DNA of 64,000 nt, from contig JASJZH010000006.1 in assembly GCA_037178975.1 (NCBI GenBank), positions 248,001-312,000 on the forward strand, written 5' to 3'. Below are positions 49,051 through 60,542 of the stretch, in pieces. A program made the position numbers and the translations under genes. The stretch is from Oscheius tipulae (taxonomy: Eukaryota; Nematoda; Chromadorea; Rhabditida; Rhabditidae). A model generated the notes under the pieces. That model had not been told where the DNA came from, ran no database searches, and saw only the letters and a program-made list of their open reading frames with translations. The stretch's first letter is position 1. Each line of letters begins with the position of its first letter.

Positions 49051-50142
49051 TTAATCAGACATGTACAAGACAAAGAGCAGAAGAAGAAGACTGGGACCTC
49101 CAAAAGAACTGGAAAGTGTGCAATAGGGAAGGTAGACCTGTACTGGGCGTTCAATAGCCTGAAAATGTGGAAGTCGAACACTATTTAAAGTTTGCGTACC
49201 TTCACCACGCTTTGGAACGCAGCAATTCCGCAGGACATCTCAAGGCTTGGTTTTATGCAATCGACGTAGGTTTGGATGGCGCTGAACAAAAATGTGCTGC
49301 TCAGAGCTACGTCCTTGTCATTGTCTCTCTCCATCTAAGTCAAATTTTCTGTCTCTGTCGCTGCGGAAATGCTGTAGGCCGCGCCCAACTTACAAGCAGG
49401 CAGCATTGCCAGGGTGATACTCATTGTACATCTGCTCCTGCCGAGAGCTGACATGTCCAAAAGACTTTTCGCACATTGACACTTCAATGCTGTTGCTGAC
49501 TGACATGAAGCATTCCCAAGATTGGACCATTGCTGAAAAGTGAAATGTGTCGAAAAAACGTCTCCATTCTGGGTTTCGCGGCTACTGTGCTAGGAAGCCC
49601 TAACGAGACAACAGGGTTTCATACGAGATTATTACCGTTATACTCAACCCTCATATTTCACTCACAGTCATATCCCTCTCCACAGATGTAGTCTAGGGTC
49701 GCATCAGCTACAGCATATCTAGATTTCAAAGGCTCCATGGCATAACAGGCCTGCTTGATGAATGTTCCTCCCAGGCAGTCATTGTAGCGACGATAAGCCC
49801 TGCAAAATGTTTAATCATCTCGCAATCTAATGGGCAAACAGCTGGGACCAGATTCAACACTTACGTGCACAACATGATCAGATGTTTGGGCGATTTCGTC
49901 CTCATCTCGTTGATGGTCAACGAAGAGTTTTGGGAAAAGACTCCCAATGCAACCAAATCATCAGAACACTGTCCGATTTTCAGCTCTGCTGCTCCATCGC
50001 ACGGACTGGATAGCATAGCGAGCTGTGGAACCAGTTCATTAGGGTTTGTTGGGAAGTAGAGACCTTAAAGTGTAAAGCCAAATAAATACTGGATACCTGT
50101 GACGATTAAACATGAATTGAAGACAATAAGGGTCGAGCGCAT
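49051..50142 (-). CDS. Secreted Cys-rich protein, CPG4/DUF19-like, possible GPI anchor
   Basis: Six exons: ATG at 50142 (signal peptide [16 protein letters not shown]), then about 50065-49863, 49800-49664, 49556-49407, about 49325-49195 and 49157-49051 (TAA). The spaced cysteines ([63 protein letters not shown]) and the pattern of short helices recall the nematode families with DUF19 or chondroitin-proteoglycan-4 domains. That match is by pattern only. The C-terminus [21 protein letters not shown], small residues then a hydrophobic end, fits a GPI-anchor signal. The acceptor of the fifth exon (GGAGAG/AGACAA) was chosen to keep the frame. Confidence 0.6.
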
Positions 50143-50497
50143 CGCGTGCGAGCAATGTGATAATGACGGAAAGTGCTGCGCGACACACTGTCAAATATTT
50201 AGAGATAGGTGGGGAAGAGCTTCGGGAAATGACCAGCAAAAAGCTCACGCGAGCTGTCAAAGATGGCAGTCGGTTTGATCAACAACAGTTTCCTGGTCAC
50301 TATCCCTCTTGGAAAAGTAATAATACTCGCCTTCTCTCTTACTACACACCAGTGAATACGAAGTTTACAAAGTTTTGATTCAAGAATGAAAGCCTGCAGG
50401 GACGAAGAAATAAACTGTAAAAACTTTTATTTGCGTAAAACTGCTCTGTTTATTAACTGTGTTACTCTTTCGTTAACTAACGCCAGCTAGTATTATA
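50143..50497. other. Intergenic, upstream of the secreted-protein gene
   Basis: No exon is supported between that start codon and the mariner insertion. Confidence 0.35.
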
Positions 50498-51737
50498 TTG
50501 GGTTGGCAACTAAGTCTTTTCGTTTTTTCAAATACAAAAATTTATTGACTTGCAAACAATTTTTTCATTCGTTGTAATTACCATTAAGATGTACCACGTC
50601 TGCCCATTTCACAGGTAGCTTACGGATACCACGCTCGTAGAACACCTTGGGTTTCGACGCGAAGAAGTTTGTCAACCAAGTTTTGAGTGCGTCGTCGGAA
50701 TCGAACTGTTGTCCTCCAATCTCGTTGTTGAGAGTCCGGAATAGATAATAGTCGGAAGGGGCAAGGTCCGGGCTATAAAGAGGATGGGGTAAAATTTCCC
50801 AACCCAGGTCGTGGATCTTGGAGCGAGTGAGTTTTGCAACATGGGGGCGCGCGTTATCCATCTGCAGGATGACTTTCGACTTCAGCGGCCGTTTCTGACG
50901 AAGTGCAACGGCAACCTTTTCAAGTTGCTGGTTGTTTATGGCGGCCGTAAGGGTAGTTCCAGCATCCCGCAATTTCCGGTGCACCACTCCTTCGATATCC
51001 CAGAAAACACAGAGCATAATTTTCTTTTAATGAGTGTCGGGGTTCATATCAGGATTTGGTGTCTACCCTGGACCCACCAATTTACACTTCTTTCGGAAGT
51101 TTACATACATTACCCACTTCTCATTCCTCGTCACCAGGTGTGGTAAAAGGATTTTCTCTCATACCTGGACAGGAGAGAATGGGCGACGGACATGCGCTGC
51201 CACTTCTGGGTGTCACTCAGGTCATGCGGCAACCAAGTGCCCAGTTTTTTCATAAATCTCATTTGCTTCAAATGATGTTCCACTGCGGCATGACTGATAG
51301 ACAGTGTCTCTGCTAGTTCACGGGTAGTCTGCCGATTGGTCTCGTTCACGAGCTGCAGCAGCTTCGATTCATCAAAAGTTGACCTTGGCTCATCTTCGAC
51401 ACTTTTGTCCCCAGAACGAAAGCGATAGAGCCACAACTGGCATACCCTCGTAGACGTCATCCCTTGGCCATAAACATCGTTGATATCAGCCGCTGTTTGG
51501 GCTTCATTCGTGCCTTTGAGGAACTCGTGTCGCAGATCGTAGGGTAGCAGGTCATCAATGGTCCAGATCAAAACGAACAGAGAATAGAGAATAAGAAGAA
51601 GAGAGATGGTGTCTTGCATGGTGGTGGTAGAGGACTGAGTAAGCTACACGAGGTGCTATATCAATAGCTCGGACGTTGTCGTACACAAGACAGAGGACAT
51701 GTTTACAAAAAACGATAAGACTTTGTTGCCAACCCAA
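50498..51737 (-). mobile_element. Mariner transposon, full length but inactive (copy 2)
   Basis: 1240 bp with about 25-bp terminal inverted repeats (TTGGGTTGGCAACTAAGTC at the left, the near complement at the right) flanked by TA on both sides. The minus strand codes for a mariner transposase in two frames: the DNA-binding half (51619-51131: helix-turn-helix with YRFRSGDKSVEDEPRS and TTRELAETLSISHAAVEHHL) and the catalytic half (51017-50565: VILQMDNARPH, then SPDLAPSDYYLF at the D34D spacing). Between the halves the frame shifts, and a stop follows. The first catalytic motif reads TRNEKW, with Asn where Asp is expected. The copy cannot make a working transposase by itself. Confidence 0.9.
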
Positions 51738-51799
51738 TACCAAAAGCAGCTCTAGTATAAGGCAAGGAACATTTATTGCAAAAAAACAAGGTCAAAACT

Positions 51800-52850
51800 T
51801 TAATCATCACTTGGGAAGGAAATGCCACTAACAAAGTATCGCTCCACATCACTGTGAATTGAAGCCAAGTGTCCTCCAGACGCTTCAGCGCATGTTGCTT
51901 CAGCATTCCCGAACGTCGTTGGTGTTCCGATAAAAGTTCTGTAGCAAGCATTTGTTAAATTGAAGTATCCAGTTTGACAAAGTGCTGAAATGTGGATATT
52001 TTTGATATAAAGTAACCGAACCACGGCGTGAAGGCTGTAATTGTTGTGAAAGAGAAGGCTTTTTACACACATATGCTCGTAGCACTTCGGAAAAAGTTGG
52101 TATTGAACTGAACTTGTAACGATATCCGTCACCATCATCCCGTTCATCTGAGCACAACTGAAGAAGCACTTTTATGAAGCGTGATACCTTACATATCCGT
52201 TTGTTTCATCGGGAAACGGATTATTTTCATTTCGATAATCGAAGATTGATCCGTCAGACCAACCCCAGGAATTGTTAGTAAAGGCGAGGCCAATCATAAC
52301 TTCGTTTTGCCACTCCACTGTCATTCCCGTTGCCGATAGCTCGCTTACAAAGTATTGTTCATCATCGCTATGGATTGATGCTAAATGTCCTCCGGGGGTT
52401 GCGGTACATATCATTTCGGCTGTGATCCAATCCGTCTTAGTAGTGAAGGTTCGATAACAAGAGTCGGTCTCGTTGAAGTAGAACCAGCCAGTCTCACAGA
52501 GGGCTGAACTACGAATGATACTGAATAAAAAATTTTCCCACCTTGACGTTGATTCTGAATTGGAGGCGTAGTCGTGAACGATCCAATAGTTTGGTCAGAC
52601 ATACAAATGAAAGGTAAAGGAGTGTCGCAAGCAACTCTTCTGAATTTTTTGAAGTTATGATTCACTATCACAAATTTAAAAAATAAACAGAGATTGGTTT
52701 GGATGGTTTGTTCAGTATCCTAGCTTTCGAAACATACAAAAAACTGATTTATTGCTCTTAGCACTTTCTGGTCAGACTCACTGCCAAAGGTTTGTTCCTC
52801 CAACAAATCCAACACACTGATTGCTCGATGTATTTATAGCAGACTTATAA
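51800..52850 (-). CDS. C-type lectin-domain protein, 5' part unresolved, last domain cut short
   Basis: The exons found run from about 52850 (CVGFVGGTNLWQ) down to the TAA at 51800. They cover the end of one C-type lectin domain (NLWQRVACDTPLPFICM), a Thr-rich linker, a whole second domain (ALCETGWFYFNETDSCYRTF, GGHLASIHSDDEQYFVSEL, NNSWGWSDGSIFDY, AYVCKK), and the first half of a third (ALCQTGYFNLTNACYRTF, GGHLASIHSDVERYFVSG) that stops at FPSDD. Introns are 40-50 bp. The first domain must have more exons upstream, which I could not place. An AATAAA about 30 bases past the stop suggests a true 3' end. Such proteins are usually secreted. A mariner element starts 60 bases downstream. Confidence 0.7.
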
Positions 52851-53870
52851 TTAAAACGTCAATATTTCAATAGAGGCCTGTCAGTACCAAATGAGACTAT
52901 TAATTGGGGCAACTGGGAGGATGGCTGGGAGTCTGCTTGGCCAGGGCTTTGTTTCCGGAAAGGAGGGACATATCGATTGCCAGGGAGAATCGCTTCATTC
53001 TGACATCATCTTTTTCACATCTGAAGTCTCGTGATCAGATAGTGACCGGAATCGAATTTTTGCCTTTCTCCGAGGGTTCACATGCGAGATCCAAGACACT
53101 TTGTCCATTCTTAATACAGATTTTACAGGAACAAAGAAAAAGACTTACTTGGTAGATGGAGAATTAGGGAAATTCATTTCCTTGGAACTGAAGACGATGG
53201 CTGCGAAGCGAAAGCGAGGACTTGTTATCAAATCTTGGCCTCTAAGAGGGGGATACCCGCTTGAATCCAGTGGCTCCCTTATGTCACTGTAATGTATTGT
53301 GTGACCCTTTACCTCTCTATCTGTCTAATTATTAAACTAATAACTGAACTTTTAGTGAACATATACGAGGACAATAACATAAACTACCGGAGCGGGATTT
53401 CCTCTTCAAGGTTAACAAACCATCTTCAGGAGCCGTCATGTTCATATCCAACTTCGGTCGCTTCCTCGAATCGGCAGTAAACGAGATCTAATCACAAACT
53501 TAACAGAGCTATTTGTTGAAAGTCTCTCAAAAACGCGGGTACTACAGCTGTTTAACGGCTAGCAGTAAGGAATTTTGAGTCACCTGTTCCTCCTATGGAA
53601 CAAAACCTTATCAACAGCTGTTCATTTGTCGACAACGTATAAAGCAATAGGATTATAGACGCAAGAGGAGTAGGGATGAATAAAGAATAAATATAATAGA
53701 AAGACTATTTTGAGAGTAAGGGAAATCTAAAGGCAAGAGACCAAAGTCAGCAGCAGTTGACCAAAACAATCTTGGAGAAAAAAATCCAGCACAAGCCTAA
53801 TGTGGTTGTAGACACATTACATGAGAGTAAACTAAGGAACATATGAAATACTGAAAAGGAAACGCTTTCA
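52851..53870. other. Unresolved region with open frames on both strands
   Basis: The minus strand has an exon-like frame ending at a GTAAGT donor (IREPLDSSGYPPLRGQ... near 53290-53145) and another after it. The plus strand has frames at 52904-53010 and 53130-53292. Either could be the missing 5' part of the lectin gene or a separate small gene. Splice phases did not settle it. Confidence 0.25.
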
Positions 53871-56710
53871 CTACTCGGAAAGCATCTTGTACTGGTCGGG
53901 TTCCAGACGATCATTGAAGGCTTCGTATGGGGAGCTGACCGAGCGGACGATAATATTGTTATGTTCAAAAACAACCACAAGTTTTTGATGAATGGCATGG
54001 GTGCGCTGCAATATGTAGAACTTCGACCTTGAAATTTGGATTGGCAGTCTGCTCTTGGGGAATTGTTGCAGAATCGAATGCCCGTGGAGAGTTTTCGTGT
54101 AGAGGACAGAGGCATCCAGATCCTTCATAACCTCTCCGTGATACAAACTGGATACTCTCATGAGCTGACCGCGCTCCACATTCCGCGTTCCTTGTTTCCA
54201 TTCCTGATAGTAAAAATAGTTGGAAAAACTATTGAACGTACGGAAAGGAAGGTGTTCAAATCGTTTGCTTCGATCTGGTTGAAATCAATGACAAACGTCT
54301 TGGCCTTCAAGGCTAGAAGATCTTCCCTATAGAAGATGGCGCTTGGAAAGTTGATGCTCACATTGAGCGGGAAGATTCCGAGCGATGCCTCGCCTCTGGT
54401 TACAACAAATTTTCTGTTGAATGCTCTGACCTCTTTCACTCCCAGACTCTGAAAATTTTCTTTCACTCGTGAACAAACCGAAAAAAAACTTTCAGGAAAA
54501 TGTTGCCCTTTCTGATACAAGTGCAGTGCGGCGCATAATTTAAGCCTCACCCTATTTTTTACCTATAGCAGCTTAGAACAAGGTTTTGAGTATTCGGGAT
54601 AATCACCAACCGATTCAGTGGCTTTCAAAACCCCCAAGTACGCACGTTAAGCAGATTAGACTTATTCAAAGACCTGCAATTTCTGCAATTTCAGCGTACT
54701 TGCGGTCATTTTTCATTGACATCATCATTAAAATCACAATCAAATGCAAAACAACCTTTTTTGCCAACAAATTTGAAGAAAAAACCTGGAAAAATACGTT
54801 GAAAAAGATCAGAAACACGCAAAATTGGGCCAGACTCGTTATTGAGGTAGATTTCAAAGTTTTTCCCTCATATTTTTACTCACATTTGTTGGCAAGTAGG
54901 TTTCCATGCGCTCAGGACTCGATTACACGATCAGAAAAAAAAAATCTGGCGTGGAAATGTTAAAAATGCGAAAACTAGAAAAATCCTTTTGCGCGCGCGG
55001 CTGCTGAGTTTTAAACATTCAAATTGGCGCGAAATCCAGGTGTCCTCTCCGTAGAAAATGTACTATACCTCCATGGATCATTAGCAGCGCGCTCGCTTGG
55101 CGTCACAAAAACTCGCTGATTACTGAGGTGTATTCCTTTTTTGTTTTATCATCGATGATCACCGAAATATAAGCCCGCAAAGTTGCTACTCCAAAACAAA
55201 AGTTACCATTTGCCGAGAAGCTTTCTCGGCAGTACTTGTCTGCCTCGTCCCGACAAGTCACGCGCTTTTTGGCAAGTCAAGGCTAGTTCCAGAAAAAAGA
55301 ATAATAAGTTGAAATTGTTGCTTCTAGTAACATGTTGCTCCTTTATTTCTAGACAACTACTCAGAATAGAAGTTGAATGCATTCCAATTGCTTCAGAAAC
55401 GAATCTACCCTGGTTTAGGGCGTTCAGTATTCTCCCCTACAGTTTGCACTCCATAGACTAGAGTTTTACACCCATAATTCTAAAGATACTCTTATGGAAT
55501 AAGGCTGTCTTGTTTTTACTGTGGAACTGTTTCACCTTGATATGGTACTTCGAAACTAATGTTACATCACATTTCTGGCTTAAAAAGGCTCAAGTTGCAG
55601 AAACTGTTAGCCAGTGCAATCTCGACTTTCTCCGACTTGTCAAATCACCTGAATTTTAACTTTTGCGTACTAGACAAGAGTCGGACACTCGCTTTAAGTT
55701 GTTCCAACATCCGATAACCAGGCTTTACAAGACTCTAAGTTCCCCCTGAACAGGTATGCATACACCATAGCCTCTTCAAATTAGTCGGTTCGAAAACAGT
55801 CATTTTGTATTGAAAATCAAGCGCGGGCCAGACTGATCTTGAGCGTTGTGACTCAGTACGGTTGTACTCAAATTATCTGTAACTTTGACTAACCGTTCTT
55901 TGAATACTTTGGAACAAACACCTTGTACTTTGGTTGATTGGAATACAACCAATTCAAGTTTTTTTTTGGTTTAATGAGCTTCGGTTGGTATACAGCCGTA
56001 TTAAGATTTCAAAGGTATTTTGTAGTGCAATTTGTTCTGAAAAGCAGCTTTTTTGAAGCCCATCAGTTAATATGGCTCTCATCGACCCCTAAAAGTTAAG
56101 ATAAGCAGGAGCTCACTTCAAACAACTTTTCGAGAATTTGAACGTGCTCCACTTTTTCGTGATTCAGTCCGCCGAGCTCTCGAACAGTGACATAGCTGGG
56201 CATGATGATTCTCTTCTTGCGAGCTGCGTTGATAAGCTCTTCGACCGATGCCATGTTGGTGAAAAATTCAGTGCGGCCCTCGTCCGGAAATCGAAGACGA
56301 TTGACCACAAAACGGAAGTGCTTGATATCTCTGTTGCTGAGAAGAATGCCAGGGTTGAAAGACTGCATCATATAAGGGTCACGCACGAAGGCCCACCCTT
56401 CTTTCTAAAAACGCCAAAAATATAAAGACGGAAGAAGTAATTTACCTGTTTCTCAAGCACCTCAATCTCGACTTGCGGTCCTTTCCTGACTTTCAAAAAC
56501 GCATGAGAGAGGACCTTGTTCGTGCGCATCATTCGGGCGAAGCTCCTGGCATTCATCTGAAACTTGATGTGTTACCTACTGTAGAGTGCTATTGTGCTGT
56601 GCATATCATCAATTTTAGCCAATTATTTGTGTGAAACTCGCCTTTTTGCCAATGGCTGGCAGGAGATCGGCCAGCGATTCGTTGCCGAGTAGAAACGGGT
56701 CCTTTCCCAT
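53871..56710 (-). CDS. Paralogue pair member A, unknown function
   Basis: Five exons: 56710-56642, 56556-about 56446, about 56405-56117, about 54460-54260 and about 54213-53871 (TAG). Exon 1 ends at a GC donor (AAAAAG/GCGAGT). The protein starts MGKDPFLLGNESLADLLPAI, then SFARMMRTNKVLSHAFLKV, KGPQVEIEVL, a middle region with RFVVNRLRFPDEGR, and ends DRLEPDQYKMLSE. It matches the gene at 59073-60542 in exon order, in the RMMRTNK..S....KV.KGP motif and in the C-terminus (Q[YF][KR]MLSE). No signal peptide, membrane segment or known domain is recognised. Intron 3 is about 1.65 kb and may hold decayed repeats. Confidence 0.7.
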
Positions 56711-57053
56711 TGTCTACAACTAATTGTTACGTCCGACCAAAAAAGAGAAAGTAAAGCAACAGAAAGAAGATAGGGATACAAAAAAAAGGAGGTAAAAAGA
56801 TATCAGCGACAAAAAAGTATAGAAGCGCCACAGTACTGAGTTATTCTTTATGACAAAAAATTCCCCCTAGTTATCGATTTCTAATAATCTATACAGAAAC
56901 CAAAGCGCGATAATGGTCTGAGACTGGAGCGTCGCAAATTTTCTCACCTCGGTTAGATCTGTTCGTATTGCTCGAGCATGAGACGGTTGAGTCAGCCCTA
57001 CCCTCGTTTTTGGTGGGGGACTCGACTGACAGGTGGGGGGTATAAATGCGAAA

Positions 57054-58794
57054 CCCGGACAAATCTTAGATATGCCCCCCACAAAAGTCAGTAAAGCCCC
57101 CCCAAAGATTTTGCCCCCCACCCATCTTATTTATGCCCCCCACTTTTCGAAATTGGCCTTCCAGACAAATTGACCACATCCATTCTTATTAATCCCCAAA
57201 ATCGGGGGTTTCTCGTTTTAGTTTGCTTTCTCTAGCGGCACTAAGCCTAAGCAAAAAAAGAAATACTAAAAAGAAAAAAAAAGGAAAGACAAAAAGAAAA
57301 TCAAGGGCATTGCATTATTTTGACATGAAAAAACGACTAAGTTGTGGCTTGTTTTTTTCACCTGAAAGACTCGTGCAATGGAAACATAACAAAGTTATGA
57401 AGGCTTGAACAAGCCCAAAAATTATAAAAAAGTGTTTGATAAAACAATTTTATTGCAATTTTAAGTCTTGAATGAGACAATCTCACGAAAGATAGCAGCC
57501 AAGAAATCCCCCTCGTTTTCGCGTACTACAGTTTCTGTGATATAGGAGGCCAGAAGGACATCACTTGTTCCGTTATTTATCTTCAAAGGCTGCTTCATTC
57601 GTTTCCAGAACGATTCAATACTGTTTGTATGTACTGCAACGCCGTTCACGATACTAAACATCTCAAATTAAAAAAAAAAAAAAACTAAACAAAACCTACT
57701 TTACGAATTGCACTGAATGATTAACTTGCATGTGCGATGCAAAGACGCGATTCAGCTTGGAATATCCTTTCCATGAATCCGAGTAGATGGTGCTCCTCAT
57801 GTCAACGTGTTTACGGAGAACAGCCGTCAAGGTTTTTGCCGTTCTATTTGGAACTAATTGAGCAAAAACATGGCCAGATCCTCGTTCATAGCCTATAATT
57901 TGTTTCTAGCAGCAAATGGAAAGTAACTGACCTCCAAAAACCCAGTCAATCTCTTTGTCTTTCGTTCCGCGACCATATTTGCGACCATGGAGTGCGCTTT
58001 CGTCAATTTCCACTATTTGTCCGTTGTCTCCAATTTTCGGGTAGCCATCCTCAATACTGAAACAAAAAATTAAAGCAATAGCTGCTAACTAACCGTATAC
58101 AAAGATCGCGCAAGAAATTTCTCCAATCCATCACCGTATTGTTAGAAATTTTCAATTGGGAAGCAATCTGCGAGCTAGTGAATTTCTCATTCCACATCAG
58201 GATGAGCAGCATTGCCTTCCGCAGCGGAAGAGTAGATCGCGTGAAAAAGGACCCAGCCTTCACCGATTTCACAGAGCAATCACGGCTTTTTGATACCCTA
58301 CAGCGCCACTGAAATTTGGGGCAGATATTTGAAAAAGAAAAACATGGAAAAATACCTCGTACGACTCTCCACGACGTCTCAAAGACATTTCTTCGCCGCA
58401 TTTGTCACAATTTTGTTTCTTGTGGAGAAAACCGGCCTGCTGCATGCCGAGGACGACTTCTCCTTCTGTCTCGAAGCTGTCCGTAAATGCGGGAATGGTT
58501 CTCACATTTTGCATAACCCCTACAACTCAATAGTCAATAAAAAATTGAAGAAATATGAGAGAAAAACGAAAATAGACACAAAAACACAAGAAAAAAAACG
58601 AGGAAAATCTTCGAACTCCAAAAAAAAATTGCCGAATTGGTGTTTCGAAACGAAATCACGTAGGTACTTGTAAACATCATGCAGGTGGGGGGACAAACTG
58701 ACATAGGTGGGGGGTGAAATTGCAGGGGTGGGGGGCTTTATCGGTGGGGGTCTCAATTGACATTGGTGGGGGGCATAACTAAGATCTACCCGGA
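57054..58794 (-). mobile_element. Merlin-type DNA transposon
   Basis: The ends are inverted copies (CCGG...ATCTTAG.TATGCCCCCCAC at the left; the right end reads the same on the minus strand). Inside lies an intact-looking transposase gene of the IS1595-like DDE type that defines Merlin. Both subterminal regions hold arrays of six-G or six-C tracts spaced about 20 bases apart. The expected 8-9 bp target duplication could not be identified, and the exact left border is unclear because G-tracts also lie outside it (57012-57038). Confidence 0.75.
57461..58514 (-). CDS. Merlin transposase, IS1595-like DDE
   Basis: Five exons from ATG 58514 (MQNVRTIPAFTDSFETEGEV) to TAA 57461: 58514-about 58355, about 58306-58096, about 58057-57930, about 57890-57700 and 57661-57461, all with canonical borders and matching phases. 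An N-terminal zinc-ribbon-like CDKCGEEM...WRCR...DC comes first, then a helix-turn-helix-like stretch (FTSSQIASQLKISNNTVMDW). The catalytic residues follow: Asp in QIVEIDESALHGRKYGRG, Asp in IYSDSWKGYS, then VNHSVQFV and VHTNSIESFWKRMK with the Glu. This is the order of IS1595/ISXO2-like transposases. I see no stop or frameshift, so the element may be able to move, or did so recently. Confidence 0.82.
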
Positions 58795-58819
58795 TTTCTA
58801 AGAAACCTCTGTCTGGTGG

Positions 58820-58863
58820 CGAAAGACTGTCTCAACAAAAAATTTTGTTGAGACAGTCTTTCG
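58820..58863. other. Near-perfect 44-bp palindrome
   Basis: CGAAAGACTGTCTCAACAAAA, two bases, then its exact complement. It lies 26 bp outside the right end of the Merlin element and 210 bp from the end of the paralogue B gene. Confidence 0.8.
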
Positions 58864-59072
58864 TCCTCACATTTTCGACCTAATAAAGCGTCAAGAGCTG
58901 CCAGAAAGCTTGGTTGAACAGAGCTAAGGCAAAGGGTCATACTAAGGCAAACATCAACGGGCTAGGACAATTTTCGAAAAAAAGCAGACAATTAACAAAT
59001 TGTACGATTCGGTAAAGCTGTTGGAGAGGGTCATAATAAAGGGCAAATTTAAAACCAGGAACTAATTGAAAG

Positions 59073-60542
59073 CTACTCGGAAAGCATTCTGAACTGATCA
59101 GAGGACAGATATTTCTCAAAGAACCGTATTGGGTCATCTGCTCGCATTACCATAATACTTGTCTTCTCCAAAATGACCACCAACTTTTGGTTAAGGTTAG
59201 AGGGGCGAAGAAGTACATAGTACTCGGAGTCAGACACAAATTTTGGTAGCTGTTCAACTGGTAGAGGGGCAAGAACGGACTGAGAATGGAGCGACTTTGT
59301 GTACAGAAGAGACGGTTTCAAATACGTTACAACGGCCTTCTGAAAAGCTTCTTCAGTTTTCAGAAAGTGACCATCTTCGATATGCCTTCGGCCGCACTTC
59401 CATTCCTGAAAACCGATAAAAATAGAAATTGTCAAACTCGACTTACAATCAGGAACTCGGTAATACCCCTCGGCCGGAGGTCCTTGAAACCTATCATGAA
59501 GCTCTTTGCCTTCATGCCAAGAAGCTCGTTACGAGCGTAGTTGCTGTTTGTGATAATTATAGTGGTAATCGAAGACGGCAACATTTGAGGGCAAAGATGG
59601 TCCCTGTAGACTATTTGTTTGTCTGTTGTAGTAACAGTCTTGACGAATAGACCCTGAAATTAGTATTCGAAAGCTTTGATACACTCTCTATCTCACCGGT
59701 TCACCGTCTCTGTTAGCCTCTTTCTGTCCTTCTGCCGCACAGCCTCTATTATTATGTCTCTCTGTCTCTCCGTCTCTCGGCAATTACTGTTACCTACCTC
59801 CAAAATCTTCCTGACCATAATGCCACCGTCGTCAAAGTCCGCTTTGACAATTTCGTGGATGTTAGTGTAAATAGGCACCATTATTGCATTTTCCTTGGCA
59901 AATTTAATAAAGGCTTTGACGAAATCTGATGTGAATGGAGCTTTGGGATTCGAAGCATCTTTGCGAAATACGATTCTCTCTACAGCGAAGCGGAAGCACG
60001 TCGTGTGATGACTGATATCGTTTAGAGCCACGGATTTCCGCGTCACGGTAGGCCCGATTCTGAATTTTGGCCCATACACAATATCCCAACCGGTGTCCTG
60101 GAACTTCTAATTTCGGAAACATAATTGAAAGACTTACGTTTTGTTTCAGTACGTCGACATGGACTTTCGGTCCCTTCTTGACCTTGAATAGAACCTCGCT
60201 GACATGTTTGTTCGTTCTCATCATACGAGAAAAGCTCTGGCATCCCATCTGAAATGTTTTGCGCCTTTTTTCATAATTTTAACGGAATCCTCTTAAACTT
60301 TTTTGATAAGAAATTGAAGCAAAAAGTGAAATTTGCCAGTACCACTCTTTCTTATCCCCAATAGCTTCAACGGTACGGATTTTTTGTCCATCCTCTCCAA
60401 TAAAGACTAACTTTCTGCTCGGAAAGTCAAAAGATTGAAGGATAGAAATGGAAACATATGGAAAAAGACATACCTTTCTGCCAATGACGTGTATGAAGTC
60501 GTCCATCGCTGGAGTCAATGTAAACTGCCGATTCTGGCCCAT
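59073..60542 (-). CDS. Paralogue pair member B, unknown function
   Basis: Five exons: 60542-60474, 60248-about 60138, about 60100-59800, about 59655-59448 and about 59407-59073 (TAG). It starts MGQNRQFTLTPAMDDFIHVI, then MGCQSFSRMMRTNK, SEVLFKVKKGPKVHVDVL, FRFAVERIVFRKDAS, NELLGMKAKSFMIGF, SLLYTKSLHSQSVLAPL, and ends LSSDQFRMLSE. The exon layout is the same as in gene A, but exon 1 ends at a normal GT donor. Similarity to A is moderate overall and strongest in exon 2 and the last 60 residues. No known domain is recognised. A tandem duplication, later split by the Merlin element, would explain the arrangement. Confidence 0.7.
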
